NCBI RefSeq assembly: GCF_014649835.1
Contig: NZ_BMTU01000003.1
Span: forward strand, 310,001-374,000
Direction of reading: 5' to 3'
Source: Streptomyces pilosus
GTDB lineage: Bacteria > Actinomycetota > Actinomycetes > Streptomycetales > Streptomycetaceae
DNA: 64,000 nucleotides
Both the position numbers and the translations under genes were made by a program. Numbering within the stretch: the stretch's first letter is position 1; each line of letters begins with the position of its first letter. Shown here one piece after another: positions 43,030 through 51,752 of the stretch. The notes under the pieces were generated by a model. That model was given only the letters and a program-made list of their open reading frames with translations. It did no database searches and was not told where the DNA came from.

Positions 43030-44168
43030 CCTGGGCCGTGTGGCCGCCCGCCCCCGCCACCGCGTACGCGCTGCTCGTCGGCACCGGCCGGCACGTCCGG
43101 CCCAGTGCGCTGCCCTCCATGCCCCAGGCGGTGACCACGGCCCGGGCCCTGGGCGCCGCCCTCGGCGGCGCCCGTGGGGTGTTCGACGCGCGGCGGACCA
43201 CGGTGGTGCCCGACCCCGCCGACGCCCGCCAGGTCCTCGACCCGCTGCGCCGCATGGTCCGTCGACGGGACGCCGACCTGCTGCTCTTCTCCTACTGCGG
43301 CCACGGTCTGCTCGGCCGGGGCGACCGGCTCTGTCTGGCCCTCACCCCCTCCGGCCAGGACGGCGGCGGGGGCGACCCGAGCCCGTCCCTGCCGTTCGCC
43401 GAAGTCGCCGGTCTGCTGCGGGAGTCACCGGCCCGGCACAAGGTCGCCCTCCTCGACTGCTGCTTCTCCGGGCGCGCCCTCGGCCCGGACGGCCACGGCA
43501 TCCACCTGCTCACCGCGTGCGGCCGCACCCAGAAGGCCCTGTTCCCGCCCGGGGGGACACTGACGGGCTTCGGCGGGGAACTGCTCAGAGTCCTCGACGA
43601 GGGCATCCCCGACGGGCCCCGCGAGCTGTCCCTCACCGCGCTCTACGACCGGCTGTCCGTGGTCCTGCCGACCACCCCCGCACCGCGCACGGGCATCGTC
43701 CCCACCGGCTACCCGGCGCCCCACCAGCAGACCGTCGACGGATCGGGCCATCTCGCGCTGGCCGTCAACCCGGCCCACGGCACCCACCGGACACCGGCGG
43801 GACTGCGCGCCCGGGGTGCCTTCGCCCAGCGGCTCAAGAAGCTGACCGAGCCGTCACCCGGCACCCCCGTGCCCGACCCGGCGAGGCTCCCCCAGCTGCT
43901 CACGGTGCTGGCCGGTCTGTCCCGGGACGCGGCGGACGTGCTGGGCCCCCTCGACGACTTCGCCATCGGCGCCCGCCGCAACCACGCCGTCATGACCGGC
44001 GCCGCCGGCTCCCCGGAGCGGGCCGCGGCGCTGCTGACCGCCCTGGCCGACACCCTCCGTGCCACGTCCCCCGCCCATCCGGCGCTCCCCGCCACGGAAC
44101 GCGCCCTGGCCCACTGGAACAACCGGCTCCGGGCCACCCCGCCGCCGGAAACCACGCCGCCCGGGTGA
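43026..44168 (+). CDS. Caspase-family (C14) peptidase, likely effector
   Basis: A 380-residue protein with a caspase-like fold: N-terminal strand AYALLVGTGRHVRPSALPSM, then the catalytic His93 in FSYCGHGLLGRGD and the catalytic Cys146 in ALLDCCFSG. The remainder, about 180 residues (from GLRARGAFAQRLKKL on), is helical and could be a regulatory or target-binding domain, with ADVLGPLDDFAIGA and HAVMTGAAGSPERAAALLTA. Caspase-type effectors kill or arrest the cell when the upstream sensor is triggered. GTG 43026 overlaps the EACC1 stop. Start and motifs are clear; the trigger is unknown. Confidence 0.88.
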   Translation: MTWAVWPPAPATAYALLVGTGRHVRPSALPSMPQAVTTARALGAALGGARGVFDARRTTVVPDPADARQVLDPLRRMVRRRDADLLLFSYCGHGLLGRGDRLCLALTPSGQDGGGGDPSPSLPFAEVAGLLRESPARHKVALLDCCFSGRALGPDGHGIHLLTACGRTQKALFPPGGTLTGFGGELLRVLDEGIPDGPRELSLTALYDRLSVVLPTTPAPRTGIVPTGYPAPHQQTVDGSGHLALAVNPAHGTHRTPAGLRARGAFAQRLKKLTEPSPGTPVPDPARLPQLLTVLAGLSRDAADVLGPLDDFAIGARRNHAVMTGAAGSPERAAALLTALADTLRATSPAHPALPATERALAHWNNRLRATPPPETTPPG

Positions 44169-44280
44169 CGGGACGCACCGGCCGGCGCGCACCCCCGCGG
44201 CGGGGACGGACCGCGCGGTGAGTCCGACCCCTTCGGTGAAAAGGTCCGACCGCCTCGGCGGCGGCGGCGGAGGAGGAGGT

Positions 44281-44323
44281 GTCCGCGAGGGGCGGGGCGC
44301 CGTGCGCCGGGCCCCTCGCGGAC
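44281..44323. terminator. Bidirectional terminator between caspase operon and TerD gene
   Basis: A 12-bp inverted repeat (GTCCGCGAGGGG at 44281-44292 with its complement at 44312-44323) separates the convergent caspase and TerD genes. Confidence 0.8.
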
Positions 44324-44329
44324 GACGTC

Positions 44330-44914
44330 CTACTTGCTGACGGCGAAGCGCATCAGGGCGTGCTCGTCGCCCTGCTTCACCTTGCCCGTCTCGTTGATCA
44401 CCTCGAGCTTCCAGGAGCCGTTCACGCGCACGGCCTTCGCCACGGCACAGCCGTTGTCCTGGCTCAGCAGGCTGGGCCAGATGTCGGCGACCTGCTGGGT
44501 GCTCCCGCCGGTGGCGTCGTAGACCTTGAAGCTGATGTTGCGGGCCTTCTGGAAGGAACTGCCCTTCTTGTAGGCGGCGGCGACGAACACGACCGCCGTG
44601 ATGGCCGAGGGGAGCCGGGCGAACTCGACGGTCACCGTCTCGTCGTCCCCGTCGCCGTGCCCGGTCTGGTTGTCGCCGCTGTGCAGCAGCGAGCCGTTGC
44701 CCATGGGGTCGAGCGAGTCGAGACCGGCGAGGCGCACCGGGTCCCCGCCCTGCATGGCGACCGCTATCAGGTCCAGGTCGGTGCCGGTCTTGCGGCGCAG
44801 CTTGCCGAGCACTCCGCCGCTGCTGCCGGCGGTGGGGTCCCAGGAGACACCGATGGACAGGTGGGTGACCCCGTCCAGGTCCGCGGGTCCGTCTTCCTTG
44901 GTGAGCGTGATCAT
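44330..44914 (-). CDS. TerD family protein
   Basis: A 194-residue TerD-domain protein with calcium-binding loop signatures (HLSIGVSWDPTA, then LDLIAVAMQ and GDNQTGHGDGDDETV). TerD proteins bind calcium and are linked to tellurite resistance, phage and stress responses; several copies per genome are usual in Streptomyces. It is 97 bases from the second TerD gene upstream and both point the same way. The acidic GDGDDE loop supports calcium binding. Confidence 0.93.
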   Translation of the reverse strand: MITLTKEDGPADLDGVTHLSIGVSWDPTAGSSGGVLGKLRRKTGTDLDLIAVAMQGGDPVRLAGLDSLDPMGNGSLLHSGDNQTGHGDGDDETVTVEFARLPSAITAVVFVAAAYKKGSSFQKARNISFKVYDATGGSTQQVADIWPSLLSQDNGCAVAKAVRVNGSWKLEVINETGKVKQGDEHALMRFAVSK

Positions 44915-45010
44915 GCGTGAGTCAACCTCCGTTGCGGAACTACGGCCCCGAGTCTGCCCGGTGCCGTGAAGATCCGATATGGCGGGTCTGTCACAGACCC
45001 GCCGGCCGGA

Positions 45011-45586
45011 TCAGACGTTGACGCCGAAGTCGGCGGCGATGCCCGCCAGTCCCGAGGCGTAGCCCTGCCCGACGGCCCGGAACTTCCACTCGCTGCCGTT
45101 GCGGTACAGCTCGCCGAAGACCATGGCGGTCTCCGTCGAGGCGTCCTCGGACAGGTCGTAGCGGGCGATCTCCACGTTGTTGGCCTGGTTGACGACCCGG
45201 ATGAAGGCGTTGCGGACCTGGCCGAAGCTCTGGCCGCGGTTCTCCGCGTCGTGGATGGAGACCGGGAAGACGATCCGGTCGACGGTGCCGGGCACGGCGG
45301 CGAGGTTCACCTTGACCGCCTCGTCGTCGCCCTCGCCCTCGCCGGTGAGGTTGTCACCGGTGTGCTCGACCGAGCCGTCGGGGCTGGTGAGGTTGTTGTA
45401 GAAGACGAAGTGCCCGTCGGAGAGTACCTTGCCCGACGCGTCGAGGAGCAGGGCCGAGGCGTCGAGGTCGTAGTCGGTACCGGTCGTGGTGCGTACGTCC
45501 CAGCCCAGGCCGACCAGCACGGCGGTCAGGCCCGGTGCCTCCTTGCTGAGCGAGACGTTGCCGCCCTTGGCCAGGGAGATTCCCAT
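45011..45586 (-). CDS. TerD family protein
   Basis: A 191-residue TerD-domain protein, typical of the group that starts [20 protein letters not shown]. Calcium-binding acidic loops are [12 protein letters not shown] and [15 protein letters not shown]. The C-terminus (GFGVNV-type, here ADFGVNV) is intact. ATG 45586 is preferred because AAGGAG lies upstream. It lies between GlsB and the other TerD gene, a stress-response cluster. Confidence 0.95.
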   Translation of the reverse strand: MGISLAKGGNVSLSKEAPGLTAVLVGLGWDVRTTTGTDYDLDASALLLDASGKVLSDGHFVFYNNLTSPDGSVEHTGDNLTGEGEGDDEAVKVNLAAVPGTVDRIVFPVSIHDAENRGQSFGQVRNAFIRVVNQANNVEIARYDLSEDASTETAMVFGELYRNGSEWKFRAVGQGYASGLAGIAADFGVNV

Positions 45587-45677
45587 TGCGTACTCCTTCT
45601 CGGCAGGTGTGGTCACCGTCCGTGCGCCGGCCGGGACCAGGGGTATCGAGGACTTGGAAGACGTCCTGAGGGGCCGG

Positions 45678-45944
45678 TCAGTTCCGGGACCTGCCGAACA
45701 GCAGGCGGTAGGCGATCAGCAGGACGAGGGCGCCCACGACGGCGGAGCCCCAGGTCGCCGCGTCGAAGAACTCCCGCCGCACCGGCCGGTCGAGGAACTC
45801 GGCGGACAGCCAGCCGCCCAGGAAGGCGCCGGCGATGCCGATGACCGTGGTGCCGACGCAGCCGCCCGGATCACGCCCGGGCAGGATCAGCTTGGCGATC
45901 GCTCCCGCGAGGAGTCCCAGGACCAGCCAGGCGACGATGCTCAT
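45678..45944 (-). CDS. GlsB/YeaQ/YmgE-like stress membrane protein
   Basis: An 88-residue protein with three membrane segments and the family pattern: [40 protein letters not shown] and [16 protein letters not shown]. The family (transglycosylase-associated protein) is induced by stress in many bacteria; its molecular role is unknown. ATG 45944 is the first Met of the family pattern. A palindrome lies about 60 bases upstream of the start. Confidence 0.92.
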   Translation of the reverse strand: MSIVAWLVLGLLAGAIAKLILPGRDPGGCVGTTVIGIAGAFLGGWLSAEFLDRPVRREFFDAATWGSAVVGALVLLIAYRLLFGRSRN

Positions 45945-46252
45945 CTCTCCGACGCTCCGTTCCACCGCCGTGTTCGTGCGAGGCGGTGCCCCCACCCTAT
46001 CTTCTACATCGGTGTAGAGGGCGAAGGGGTGGGCGACCGGTGGGGCGGGAGGCCGGCGGAACGCGCGGTGCGCTGCTCGCGTCTTGCTTCCGACCGGCTG
46101 TTCCGGGCGGGAAGGGCACGGTCCCGATCAGAAGGTGGGACGATATCCGCCCCGACGCGAGCACCCTCTAACAAAGCTGACAGAAGTTGAGACACATACC
46201 GCCGCAGAACGTTCAGCGCAGACGAATATCCGGGACGACCGGGGCCAGCGGG
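45945..46252. promoter_or_regulatory. Gap of about 300 bp with palindrome CTACA-TCGG-TGTAG
   Basis: No gene is supported between the divergent glsB-like and PAP2 genes. An exact palindrome with arms CTACA and TGTAG (46005-46018, four-base centre) lies 61-74 bases upstream of the glsB-like start and could be an operator. TACA/TGTA half-sites resemble those used by BlaI/MecI-type repressors, but spacing differs. Confidence 0.45.
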
Positions 46253-47764
46253 ATGACCGGGGCCGTCACGGTCCCGGTGTGGCGCCGGTTACGGACCGTG
46301 CTGTGGTCCCTGGCCGCCCTCGTGACCCTCGGCTTCCTCATCGGGCTGGAGGTGGCCGCGCGCCACTACGGCACCCCGGGGCCGATCACCCTCCAGGCGC
46401 GCGAAGTGATCCACGCCCCCAAGTCGGGGGGCCTGCTGTACGCCTCCATGGCCCTGATGACGGTGGTGCTCACCCGGCGGGAACGGTTCGTCGCGCTGGG
46501 CGCGGCCGTCGGCATCGACCTCGCCTTCGTCGCGGTCCGGTGGGCCGCCGGCATCGACACGGCCGGCGGCCACCCCTTCGGCAACGGTGCCCTGTGGGTG
46601 ACCCTGGGCGTCGCGGTCGTCGCCGTCACCCGCCGCACCGGCCCGGACCGCACCCTGCTGCTGAAGGGCGTCGGCCTGGCCCTGCTGCTGATGGCCGGCC
46701 GCAAGACCGGCGACACCTGGCTGCTCATCACCTCCAAGACCCGCCCGATGGTGCTCGACCCGTACCTGGCCGCCGCCGACCACGCGCTGGGCAACCCGTC
46801 CTGGCTGGTGGGCCGGGTCGTGGAGGCCACCGGTGCCGTCGGTTTCAACGTCCTCGACTTCGTCTACGGCAATCTCGCGGTCGCCGCGGTCGTCGCCGCG
46901 CTGTACCAACTGCGCCGCGTCGCGGTCGAACGCCGCTTCCCGCGCCACCACCTGGTGCGCACGTTCCTGGTGATCGGCCTCGTCGGCCCGGCGTTCTACA
47001 TGATCTTCCCGGTGGTCGGCCCGCTCTTCGCCTACGGCACGGGCACCGCCCACTGGTCCGCCATCAGCCTGTGGGCCCCGGACATGCCCCCCACCGTCCC
47101 CTGGTCCGTGGGTGACCTGTGGCCGGACACCCTGCCGCCGGCCGACAGCCCGCGGCCCATGCCGTTCGACGAGATCACCCCGCGCAACTGCATGCCGAGC
47201 CTGCACACGGCGTGGGCCGTCGCCATCTTCATCCACACCCGCGGGGGCCCGCGCCTGCTGCGCCACGCCGGAACGTTCTGGCTGGTCGCCACCCTCTGCG
47301 CGACGCTGGGCTTCGGCTACCACTACGGCGTGGACCTGCTCGCCGGTGTCGTCTTCACCCTCACGATCGAGGCGGCGCTGCGCGCCTACGACCGCGGCCC
47401 GGACCGCGCGGGGCTGCTGCTGGCCGCGCACGGCGCCGTGGTCTTCACCGCGCTGCTGCTGTCGTACCGCTGGCTGCCCGTGGAGATGGCCCGGCTGCCG
47501 TGGCTGGCCGGCCCCCTGCTCCTCCTGGCGACGGCGTCCGTGGTGTACCGCTACGTGCGGGTCACCGGGGCGTGGTCGCGGGACACCGTGCCGGTGCCTG
47601 ACCCCGGCACGGGACCGGCACCGGAGCCGGCACCGGAGCCCGCCCGGGCCGTGGTGCCGGCACCCGCGGGTCCGGTGCCGCCGGCCCCCGCCGGGCCCGT
47701 GGTGCCGGCGCCCGCCGACCCCGCGCCGGTCGAACGCGCCCCCGACGCGGTCGACCGCACGTGA
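46253..47764 (+). CDS. PAP2-family membrane phosphatase/lipid enzyme
   Basis: A 503-residue integral membrane protein with about ten helices. The PAP2 motifs are NCMPSLHTAWAVAIFIH and FGYHYGVDLLAGVVFTL, carrying the catalytic His residues. The arrangement matches the PAP2_3 group that includes phosphatidylinositol-phosphate phosphatases and inositol phosphorylceramide synthase-like enzymes. The C-terminal 60 residues form a Pro/Ala repeat tail (PEPAPEPARAVVPAPAGPV). ATG 46253 is chosen over an upstream TTG because the hydrophobic part begins soon after. The lipid substrate is unknown. Confidence 0.88.
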   Translation: MTGAVTVPVWRRLRTVLWSLAALVTLGFLIGLEVAARHYGTPGPITLQAREVIHAPKSGGLLYASMALMTVVLTRRERFVALGAAVGIDLAFVAVRWAAGIDTAGGHPFGNGALWVTLGVAVVAVTRRTGPDRTLLLKGVGLALLLMAGRKTGDTWLLITSKTRPMVLDPYLAAADHALGNPSWLVGRVVEATGAVGFNVLDFVYGNLAVAAVVAALYQLRRVAVERRFPRHHLVRTFLVIGLVGPAFYMIFPVVGPLFAYGTGTAHWSAISLWAPDMPPTVPWSVGDLWPDTLPPADSPRPMPFDEITPRNCMPSLHTAWAVAIFIHTRGGPRLLRHAGTFWLVATLCATLGFGYHYGVDLLAGVVFTLTIEAALRAYDRGPDRAGLLLAAHGAVVFTALLLSYRWLPVEMARLPWLAGPLLLLATASVVYRYVRVTGAWSRDTVPVPDPGTGPAPEPAPEPARAVVPAPAGPVPPAPAGPVVPAPADPAPVERAPDAVDRT

Positions 47765-47806
47765 GCCACCGGGAACGGGACGGCCGGACGCCCGGTGCGC
47801 GGGGAG

Positions 47807-48580
47807 TCAGCGCACCGGGAATCCGAAGGTGTACCCCTGCTCCTTGAGCCGGGGGAGGATGCGGCGCAGCGCGTCGACGGTCTGGGAGCGGTCACCGCCC
47901 GCGTCGTGGAAGAGGAGGGTCGGCCCGTTCGGCAGCTCCCGTTCGACCGTGGCGACGATGGCGTCCGCGCCGGGCCGCTCGAAGTCCTTGGTGTCCACGT
48001 TCCAGCCCAGCGGTCGCATGCCCCGGGAGGCGGCCAGCTCGCGGCTGTAGGGCGTGAAGGCGCCGCCGGGTGCCCGGTAGTACAACGGCCGCACTCCCCC
48101 GGACGCCTCGGTGATCGTGCGTTCGGCGTCGAGGATCTGCTGCTTCTGGTAGGCCTCGGGCTTGCGGTCCATGGTGGTGTCGTGCGAGACGGAGTGGTTG
48201 CACAGCCGGTGCCCGGCCGCGACCACGTCCTTCACCAGGTCCGGGTGGGCCTCGGCCTGGATGCCGGTCACGCAGAAGGTCGCCCGGACGCCGTGCTCGC
48301 GCAGCAGGTCGAGCACCTGGGGGGTCCATGCGGGGTCGGGGCCGTCGTCGATGGTGAGGTTGACGCCGCGCGGCCCCGCGTCGGAGGCGTGCACGATCGT
48401 CTCCTGGACGCGCCCGACGCCGCCGGCCGGCGAGGCGGACGCGGCCGCCTGCGGCGGCGGGCCGCTCGTGACACCGGCCTCGGCGGTCCACACCGAGGCG
48501 CCGACGGCCAGCGCCGTCACCCCGAGTGCCGCACCGGCCACCTTCCCGTACCAGCCCCGCCCACCACCGTGCCGCGCCAT
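47807..48580 (-). CDS. Exported polysaccharide deacetylase (NodB homology)
   Basis: A 257-residue secreted protein with one N-terminal hydrophobic segment (VAGAALGVTALAVGASVW) and a NodB domain. The five catalytic motifs are present: TIDDGPD (catalytic Asp and metal ligand), HSVSHDT (metal His pair), RAPGGAFT, DTKDFERPG (catalytic Asp region) and LLFHDAGGDR. It would remove acetyl groups from chitin-like, peptidoglycan or wall polysaccharides outside the cell. It faces the PAP2 gene and ends 43 bases past its stop. Confidence 0.93.
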   Translation of the reverse strand: MARHGGGRGWYGKVAGAALGVTALAVGASVWTAEAGVTSGPPPQAAASASPAGGVGRVQETIVHASDAGPRGVNLTIDDGPDPAWTPQVLDLLREHGVRATFCVTGIQAEAHPDLVKDVVAAGHRLCNHSVSHDTTMDRKPEAYQKQQILDAERTITEASGGVRPLYYRAPGGAFTPYSRELAASRGMRPLGWNVDTKDFERPGADAIVATVERELPNGPTLLFHDAGGDRSQTVDALRRILPRLKEQGYTFGFPVR

Positions 48581-48756
48581 GTCCGCCCCGCCTCCGCACC
48601 GTCGCTCCACCCCGCGTCCACCGGGGAACCACCTGGGGGGACGGGGGAGGGGCGGCCGCGGATGCGTCCGTTACCGATCACGGACGATTCCGCAGGGGTT
48701 CGCGGACAACGGCGGCGCGCCCGCGGCGGCACGGACGCCGGGCGTACCCCGCGGGG

Positions 48757-49284
48757 CTACGGCCCGGCCGAGGGGCCGGCTCCGGCGGCCGGGTTGCGCC
48801 GGACCAGGGAGGCGTTCAGGGCGGTCGCGAACAGGCACCAGGCCGCGTAGGGGGCCAGTGCGGCGGCGGCGGTGCGGTCCGCGCCGGCCATCCGGCGGAC
48901 GAGGTGGGCGTTGCTGAGGTCGAGCGCCAGGGTGCCGGCCAGCCCGGCGCGCGGACTGCGCCGGCGGAAGAACGCGTGGTTCCAGCCCGCGTTGAGCACC
49001 AGGTTCACCGCCAGGGCCGTGGCCAGCCGCGTGCGCTGCCGGCCGCGGGTCCTGCTCAGCCCGCGCCCCGCGCTCCAGGCGACGGTCGCGTACAGAGGGG
49101 TCCACACGGCGCCGAAGGCCCAGCCCGGCGGCTGCCAGGCCGGCTTGTCCAGGGACCGGTACCAGGTGCTGTCGGCGTCGACCGCCCGGGCGCCGGCCAC
49201 CGCCGCGGCCGTCACGGCGGCGGCGGAGCCGGCCGTCCACCCGGCACGGCCGGACGGACGCGCATGTCCAGTGATGAGCCTCAT
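48757..49284 (-). CDS. TspO/MBR family membrane protein
   Basis: A 175-residue five-helix membrane protein of the tryptophan-rich sensory protein family. Conserved segments are STWYRSLDKPAWQPPGWAFG (porphyrin-binding motif with WxPPGW), VNLVLNAGWNHAFFRRRS and YAAWCLFATALNASLVRRNP. TspO binds porphyrins and related ligands and is linked to stress signalling. ATG 49284 matches the usual N-terminus length. Confidence 0.92.
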   Translation of the reverse strand: MRLITGHARPSGRAGWTAGSAAAVTAAAVAGARAVDADSTWYRSLDKPAWQPPGWAFGAVWTPLYATVAWSAGRGLSRTRGRQRTRLATALAVNLVLNAGWNHAFFRRRSPRAGLAGTLALDLSNAHLVRRMAGADRTAAAALAPYAAWCLFATALNASLVRRNPAAGAGPSAGP

Positions 49285-49449
49285 CCGGAACGGGTACCCG
49301 CCGACACCCCCGGCGTTCCCGAGCGCCGTCGGACACCGCATTCGGCGCAGGAGACTCATGGATACGGACACATTGGGTAAGCGAACGCCATCGAAGACGA
49401 CAATCCGTGATCAGAGGGGCGTCGATCGAGCAATGACGGAGACACTTCC

Positions 49450-49884
49450 ATGGTCATCCCGCTCATGACGCGGGCCGGGAACGCGGCCCGGCCGGAACCG
49501 CTGCGCTTCACCACCGCCTGGGACCTGAGCGGCGTCCCCATCGCCGACGCCCGGGACGCGGTGAGCGCCCTGCTGGCGCGCGCCGGCCGCCGCGCGGACC
49601 ACGAGTCGGCCCTCGGCGCCCACCTGGTGGTCAGTGAGCTGGTCACGAACGCGGTCCGTCACGCACCGGGCCCGGGCGCGCTCCTGCTCGTCCTGGCGCC
49701 CGGTGCGGACCGCCTCGACATCGCCGTCCGTGACAGCTCCCCGCACCCGCCCGTCGTGCGGCCGCGTGACCCGCACCGCATCGGCGGCCACGGTCTGCTG
49801 CTGGTCACCCGTCTGTGCGAGTACCTGCACACCAGCCGGCTGCGGATCGGCAAGCAGGTCATGGCCCGCATGAACCTCGCCTGA
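49450..49884 (+). CDS. Anti-sigma-type ATP-binding protein (HATPase_c_2)
   Basis: A 144-residue soluble protein consisting of a single HATPase_c_2 domain. The N-box is LVVSELVTNAVRHAPGPG, followed by a G-box, HRIGGHGLLLVTRLCEYL. Such proteins are serine kinases or switch partners of anti-sigma factor antagonists, and are very common in Streptomyces. It lies 165 bases divergent from the TspO gene. The partner antagonist is not encoded nearby. Confidence 0.92.
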   Translation: MVIPLMTRAGNAARPEPLRFTTAWDLSGVPIADARDAVSALLARAGRRADHESALGAHLVVSELVTNAVRHAPGPGALLLVLAPGADRLDIAVRDSSPHPPVVRPRDPHRIGGHGLLLVTRLCEYLHTSRLRIGKQVMARMNLA

Positions 49885-49932
49885 ACCCGACCCGGGGGCC
49901 CGGGAGAGCCCGGGGTGGCGGCCCGCCGCCCC

Positions 49933-49996
49933 GGCGCTCCGGCCCCCCGGCGCTCCGGGCCCCCGGCGCTCCGGCCCCCCGGCGCTCAGGCGCCCC
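49933..49996. repeat. 16-bp GC-rich tandem repeat, four copies
   Basis: GGCGCTCCGGCCCCCC or close variants starts at 49933, 49949, 49965 and 49981, a strict 16-base period. It lies between the stop of the ATPase gene and the terminator at 50040. No coding function is supported. Confidence 0.85.
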
Positions 49997-50039
49997 GGCA
50001 CCCGGCTGCCCGGGCCTTCGGGGCGCGTGAACACGCCGA

Positions 50040-50067
50040 GGGCCCGGCCACCGTGGTGGCCGGGCCC
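50040..50067. terminator. Strong bidirectional terminator
   Basis: A 13-bp perfect stem, GGGCCCGGCCACC (50040-50052) with its complement (50055-50067), lies between the convergent ATPase and hydrophobic-peptide genes. Confidence 0.88.
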
Positions 50068-50097
50068 TTCACGGGCGTGGTGGGACGCCTGGACGTC

Positions 50098-50268
50098 TCA
50101 CCATCGGTACCAGCGGCCGCGACCACCGCCGGCCGACGTGGAGCGCATGACGAAGCCGAGCAGCCAGATCACCAGGACGGCGATGGCGATCCACCAGAGG
50201 ATCTTCACGGCGAAACCGGCGCCGAAGAGAATGAGGGCGAGCAGCAGAACCAGCAGCAGGGGAACCAT
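50098..50268 (-). CDS. 56-residue hydrophobic membrane protein
   Basis: The frame codes for MVPLLLVLLLALILFGAGFA, a second helix around KILWWIAIAVLVIWLLGFV and a short basic tail ending GRWYRW. Its ATG at 50268 follows AGGAGG at a good spacing. Small two-helix hydrophobic proteins of this form (lmo0937-like) are induced under stress in Streptomyces and related bacteria. It is divergent from the CsbD gene, which is also a stress gene. Confidence 0.82.
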   Translation of the reverse strand: MVPLLLVLLLALILFGAGFAVKILWWIAIAVLVIWLLGFVMRSTSAGGGRGRWYRW

Positions 50269-50406
50269 AGTTATCAACCTCCTGGGCCACCGTTTGCCCT
50301 CGGTCGGCTCCCTCACTCCTCGATACGGCCTTGTTTGTGAAGGAGAAGTGGGGGCACCCGAAGTCCACCACGACAGCGGCAAGAACGCTACGAGGAGGCG
50401 TGTTCC

Positions 50407-50580
50407 ATGAGTGCCGGCGAGAAGGCCAAGGCGAAGACCGAGCAGGCGCAGGGCAAGGCGCAGGAGGCCCTGGGCAACGCCACCGGGAACGACCGCATGG
50501 CAGCCGAGGGGCAGGCCAAGAAGAGCAAGGGCGATGCCCGCGAGTCGAAGGAGAAGGCGAAGGACGCCTTCAAGCACTGA
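50407..50580 (+). CDS. CsbD family stress-response protein
   Basis: A 57-residue Lys/Glu/Ala-rich helical protein, MSAGEKAKAKTEQAQGKAQE through KEKAKDAFKH. CsbD-like proteins are abundant under general stress; their molecular role is unknown. ATG 50407 follows AGGAGG. A 19-bp terminator hairpin comes directly after. Confidence 0.9.
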   Translation: MSAGEKAKAKTEQAQGKAQEALGNATGNDRMAAEGQAKKSKGDARESKEKAKDAFKH

Positions 50581-50599
50581 CACCTCCGCGCGCACGCGG

Positions 50600-50640
50600 A
50601 AAGGGGCTGCCCCGGGTCGAGGACCCGGGGCAGCCCCTTT
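50600..50640 (+). terminator. Terminator after csbD
   Basis: A 19-bp perfect inverted repeat (50600-50618 with 50622-50640) closed by GAG. The rest of the gap to 50897 holds the promoter of the acid phosphatase gene but no other recognised feature. Confidence 0.92.
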
Positions 50641-50897
50641 GGTGCGCGTGCGCACGGAGCGCCGCCCCGTCCCGTCTGCCGTGAGCCGCGTGCGCGGCCG
50701 GGCGCCCTCCGCCCTGGCAGCTAGCTGCGGGGTCAGCCGGTGTCGCGGCGGGAACCGGCCGCCTCCGCCGGTGATTTCGCGCCCGTGCGGGCGCCTGCCG
50801 CACCGGTTGTGGTCACGGGCGTCGCCGTCGCCCCGGCGTCCGTCCTACGTTCCTGGCCGACCGCGGCCGTCGGCCGCGGCCCGAGAACGGAGGAAGC

Positions 50898-51527
50898 ATG
50901 AGCGCGGCAATTCGCACCACACGCCTCGGGACCGCCCTGGCGGCCGTATCGCTGACGGTGCTGGGCGTGTCGGGGACGGTCGCCGTACCGGCGTCGGCGG
51001 CACCGCAGGAGCGGCCGGCCGCCGCCGCGGCGGCCTCGGTGGACTACGCGACGTGGCAGGCGGACGTCAAGGCGGTCATCGACCAGGCGCGGCCGTACGT
51101 GGAGCAGCGCACGGCCGGGGCGGGCGGTGCCAGGCAGGCGATCGTCCTCGACATCGACAACACCTCCCTGGAGACGCACTTCCACCTGTTCCCGCCCACC
51201 CCGGCCGTCGCGCCCGTGCTCGACCTCGCCCGCTACGCGAACGACCGCGGGGTGGCGATCTTCTTCGTCACCGCGCGGCCCGACCTGCTCGAGGTGGTCA
51301 CCAAGTCCAACCTCACCTCGGTCGGCTACCCGGTGGCGGGCCTCTACCAGCGGTCGCTGCTCGACCTGTTCGGCAGCGCGGCCGAGTTCAAGACGGCCAA
51401 GCGGGCCGAGATCGAGGCCAAGGGGTACGCGATCATCGCGAACATCGGCAACAACACGACCGACCTCGTGGGCGGGCACGCCGAGCGCACCTTCAAGCTG
51501 CCCGACTACGACGGCGAGCTGTCCTGA
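50898..51527 (+). CDS. Secreted HAD-type acid phosphatase
   Basis: A 209-residue exported acid phosphatase of the HAD superfamily (class B / PF03767 type). A Sec signal peptide ends near SGTVAVPASA-APQ. Catalytic motif I is AIVLDIDNTSLE (DxDxT), motif II is IFFVTARPD, and the later GYAIIANIGNNTTDLVGGHA corresponds to motif III/IV with Asp in place. Substrates are probably phosphomonoesters. No PHO box is seen upstream, unlike the PhoX gene in this window. Confidence 0.9.
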   Translation: MSAAIRTTRLGTALAAVSLTVLGVSGTVAVPASAAPQERPAAAAAASVDYATWQADVKAVIDQARPYVEQRTAGAGGARQAIVLDIDNTSLETHFHLFPPTPAVAPVLDLARYANDRGVAIFFVTARPDLLEVVTKSNLTSVGYPVAGLYQRSLLDLFGSAAEFKTAKRAEIEAKGYAIIANIGNNTTDLVGGHAERTFKLPDYDGELS

Positions 51528-51650
51528 CGCGGAGCCCCGAACCCCTGGTTATGCCCTGAGCACGTGCCCACGTTTGCTTCATCCTGCAACTGTTTGACCC
51601 GCCGAGACGGCCGATCCTACGGTGTAGGCGCTGGGGGAAACGGGGGTTTC

Positions 51651-51685
51651 AACGGAATGCGCGGCGTCCTGCCGTGCATTCCGTT
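51651..51685. promoter_or_regulatory. 10-bp inverted repeat upstream of the cluster regulator
   Basis: AACGGAATGC (51651-51660) is repeated in inverted form, GCATTCCGTT (51676-51685), 15 bases apart, about 70 bases before the regulator GTG. It is a good candidate operator or attenuating hairpin. Confidence 0.5.
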
Positions 51686-51752
51686 CCATCCTGACGACAC
51701 GATCCTCGAACCCTCCTGAACGGATGAATTGACTCACATATCAGGGGGAGTC

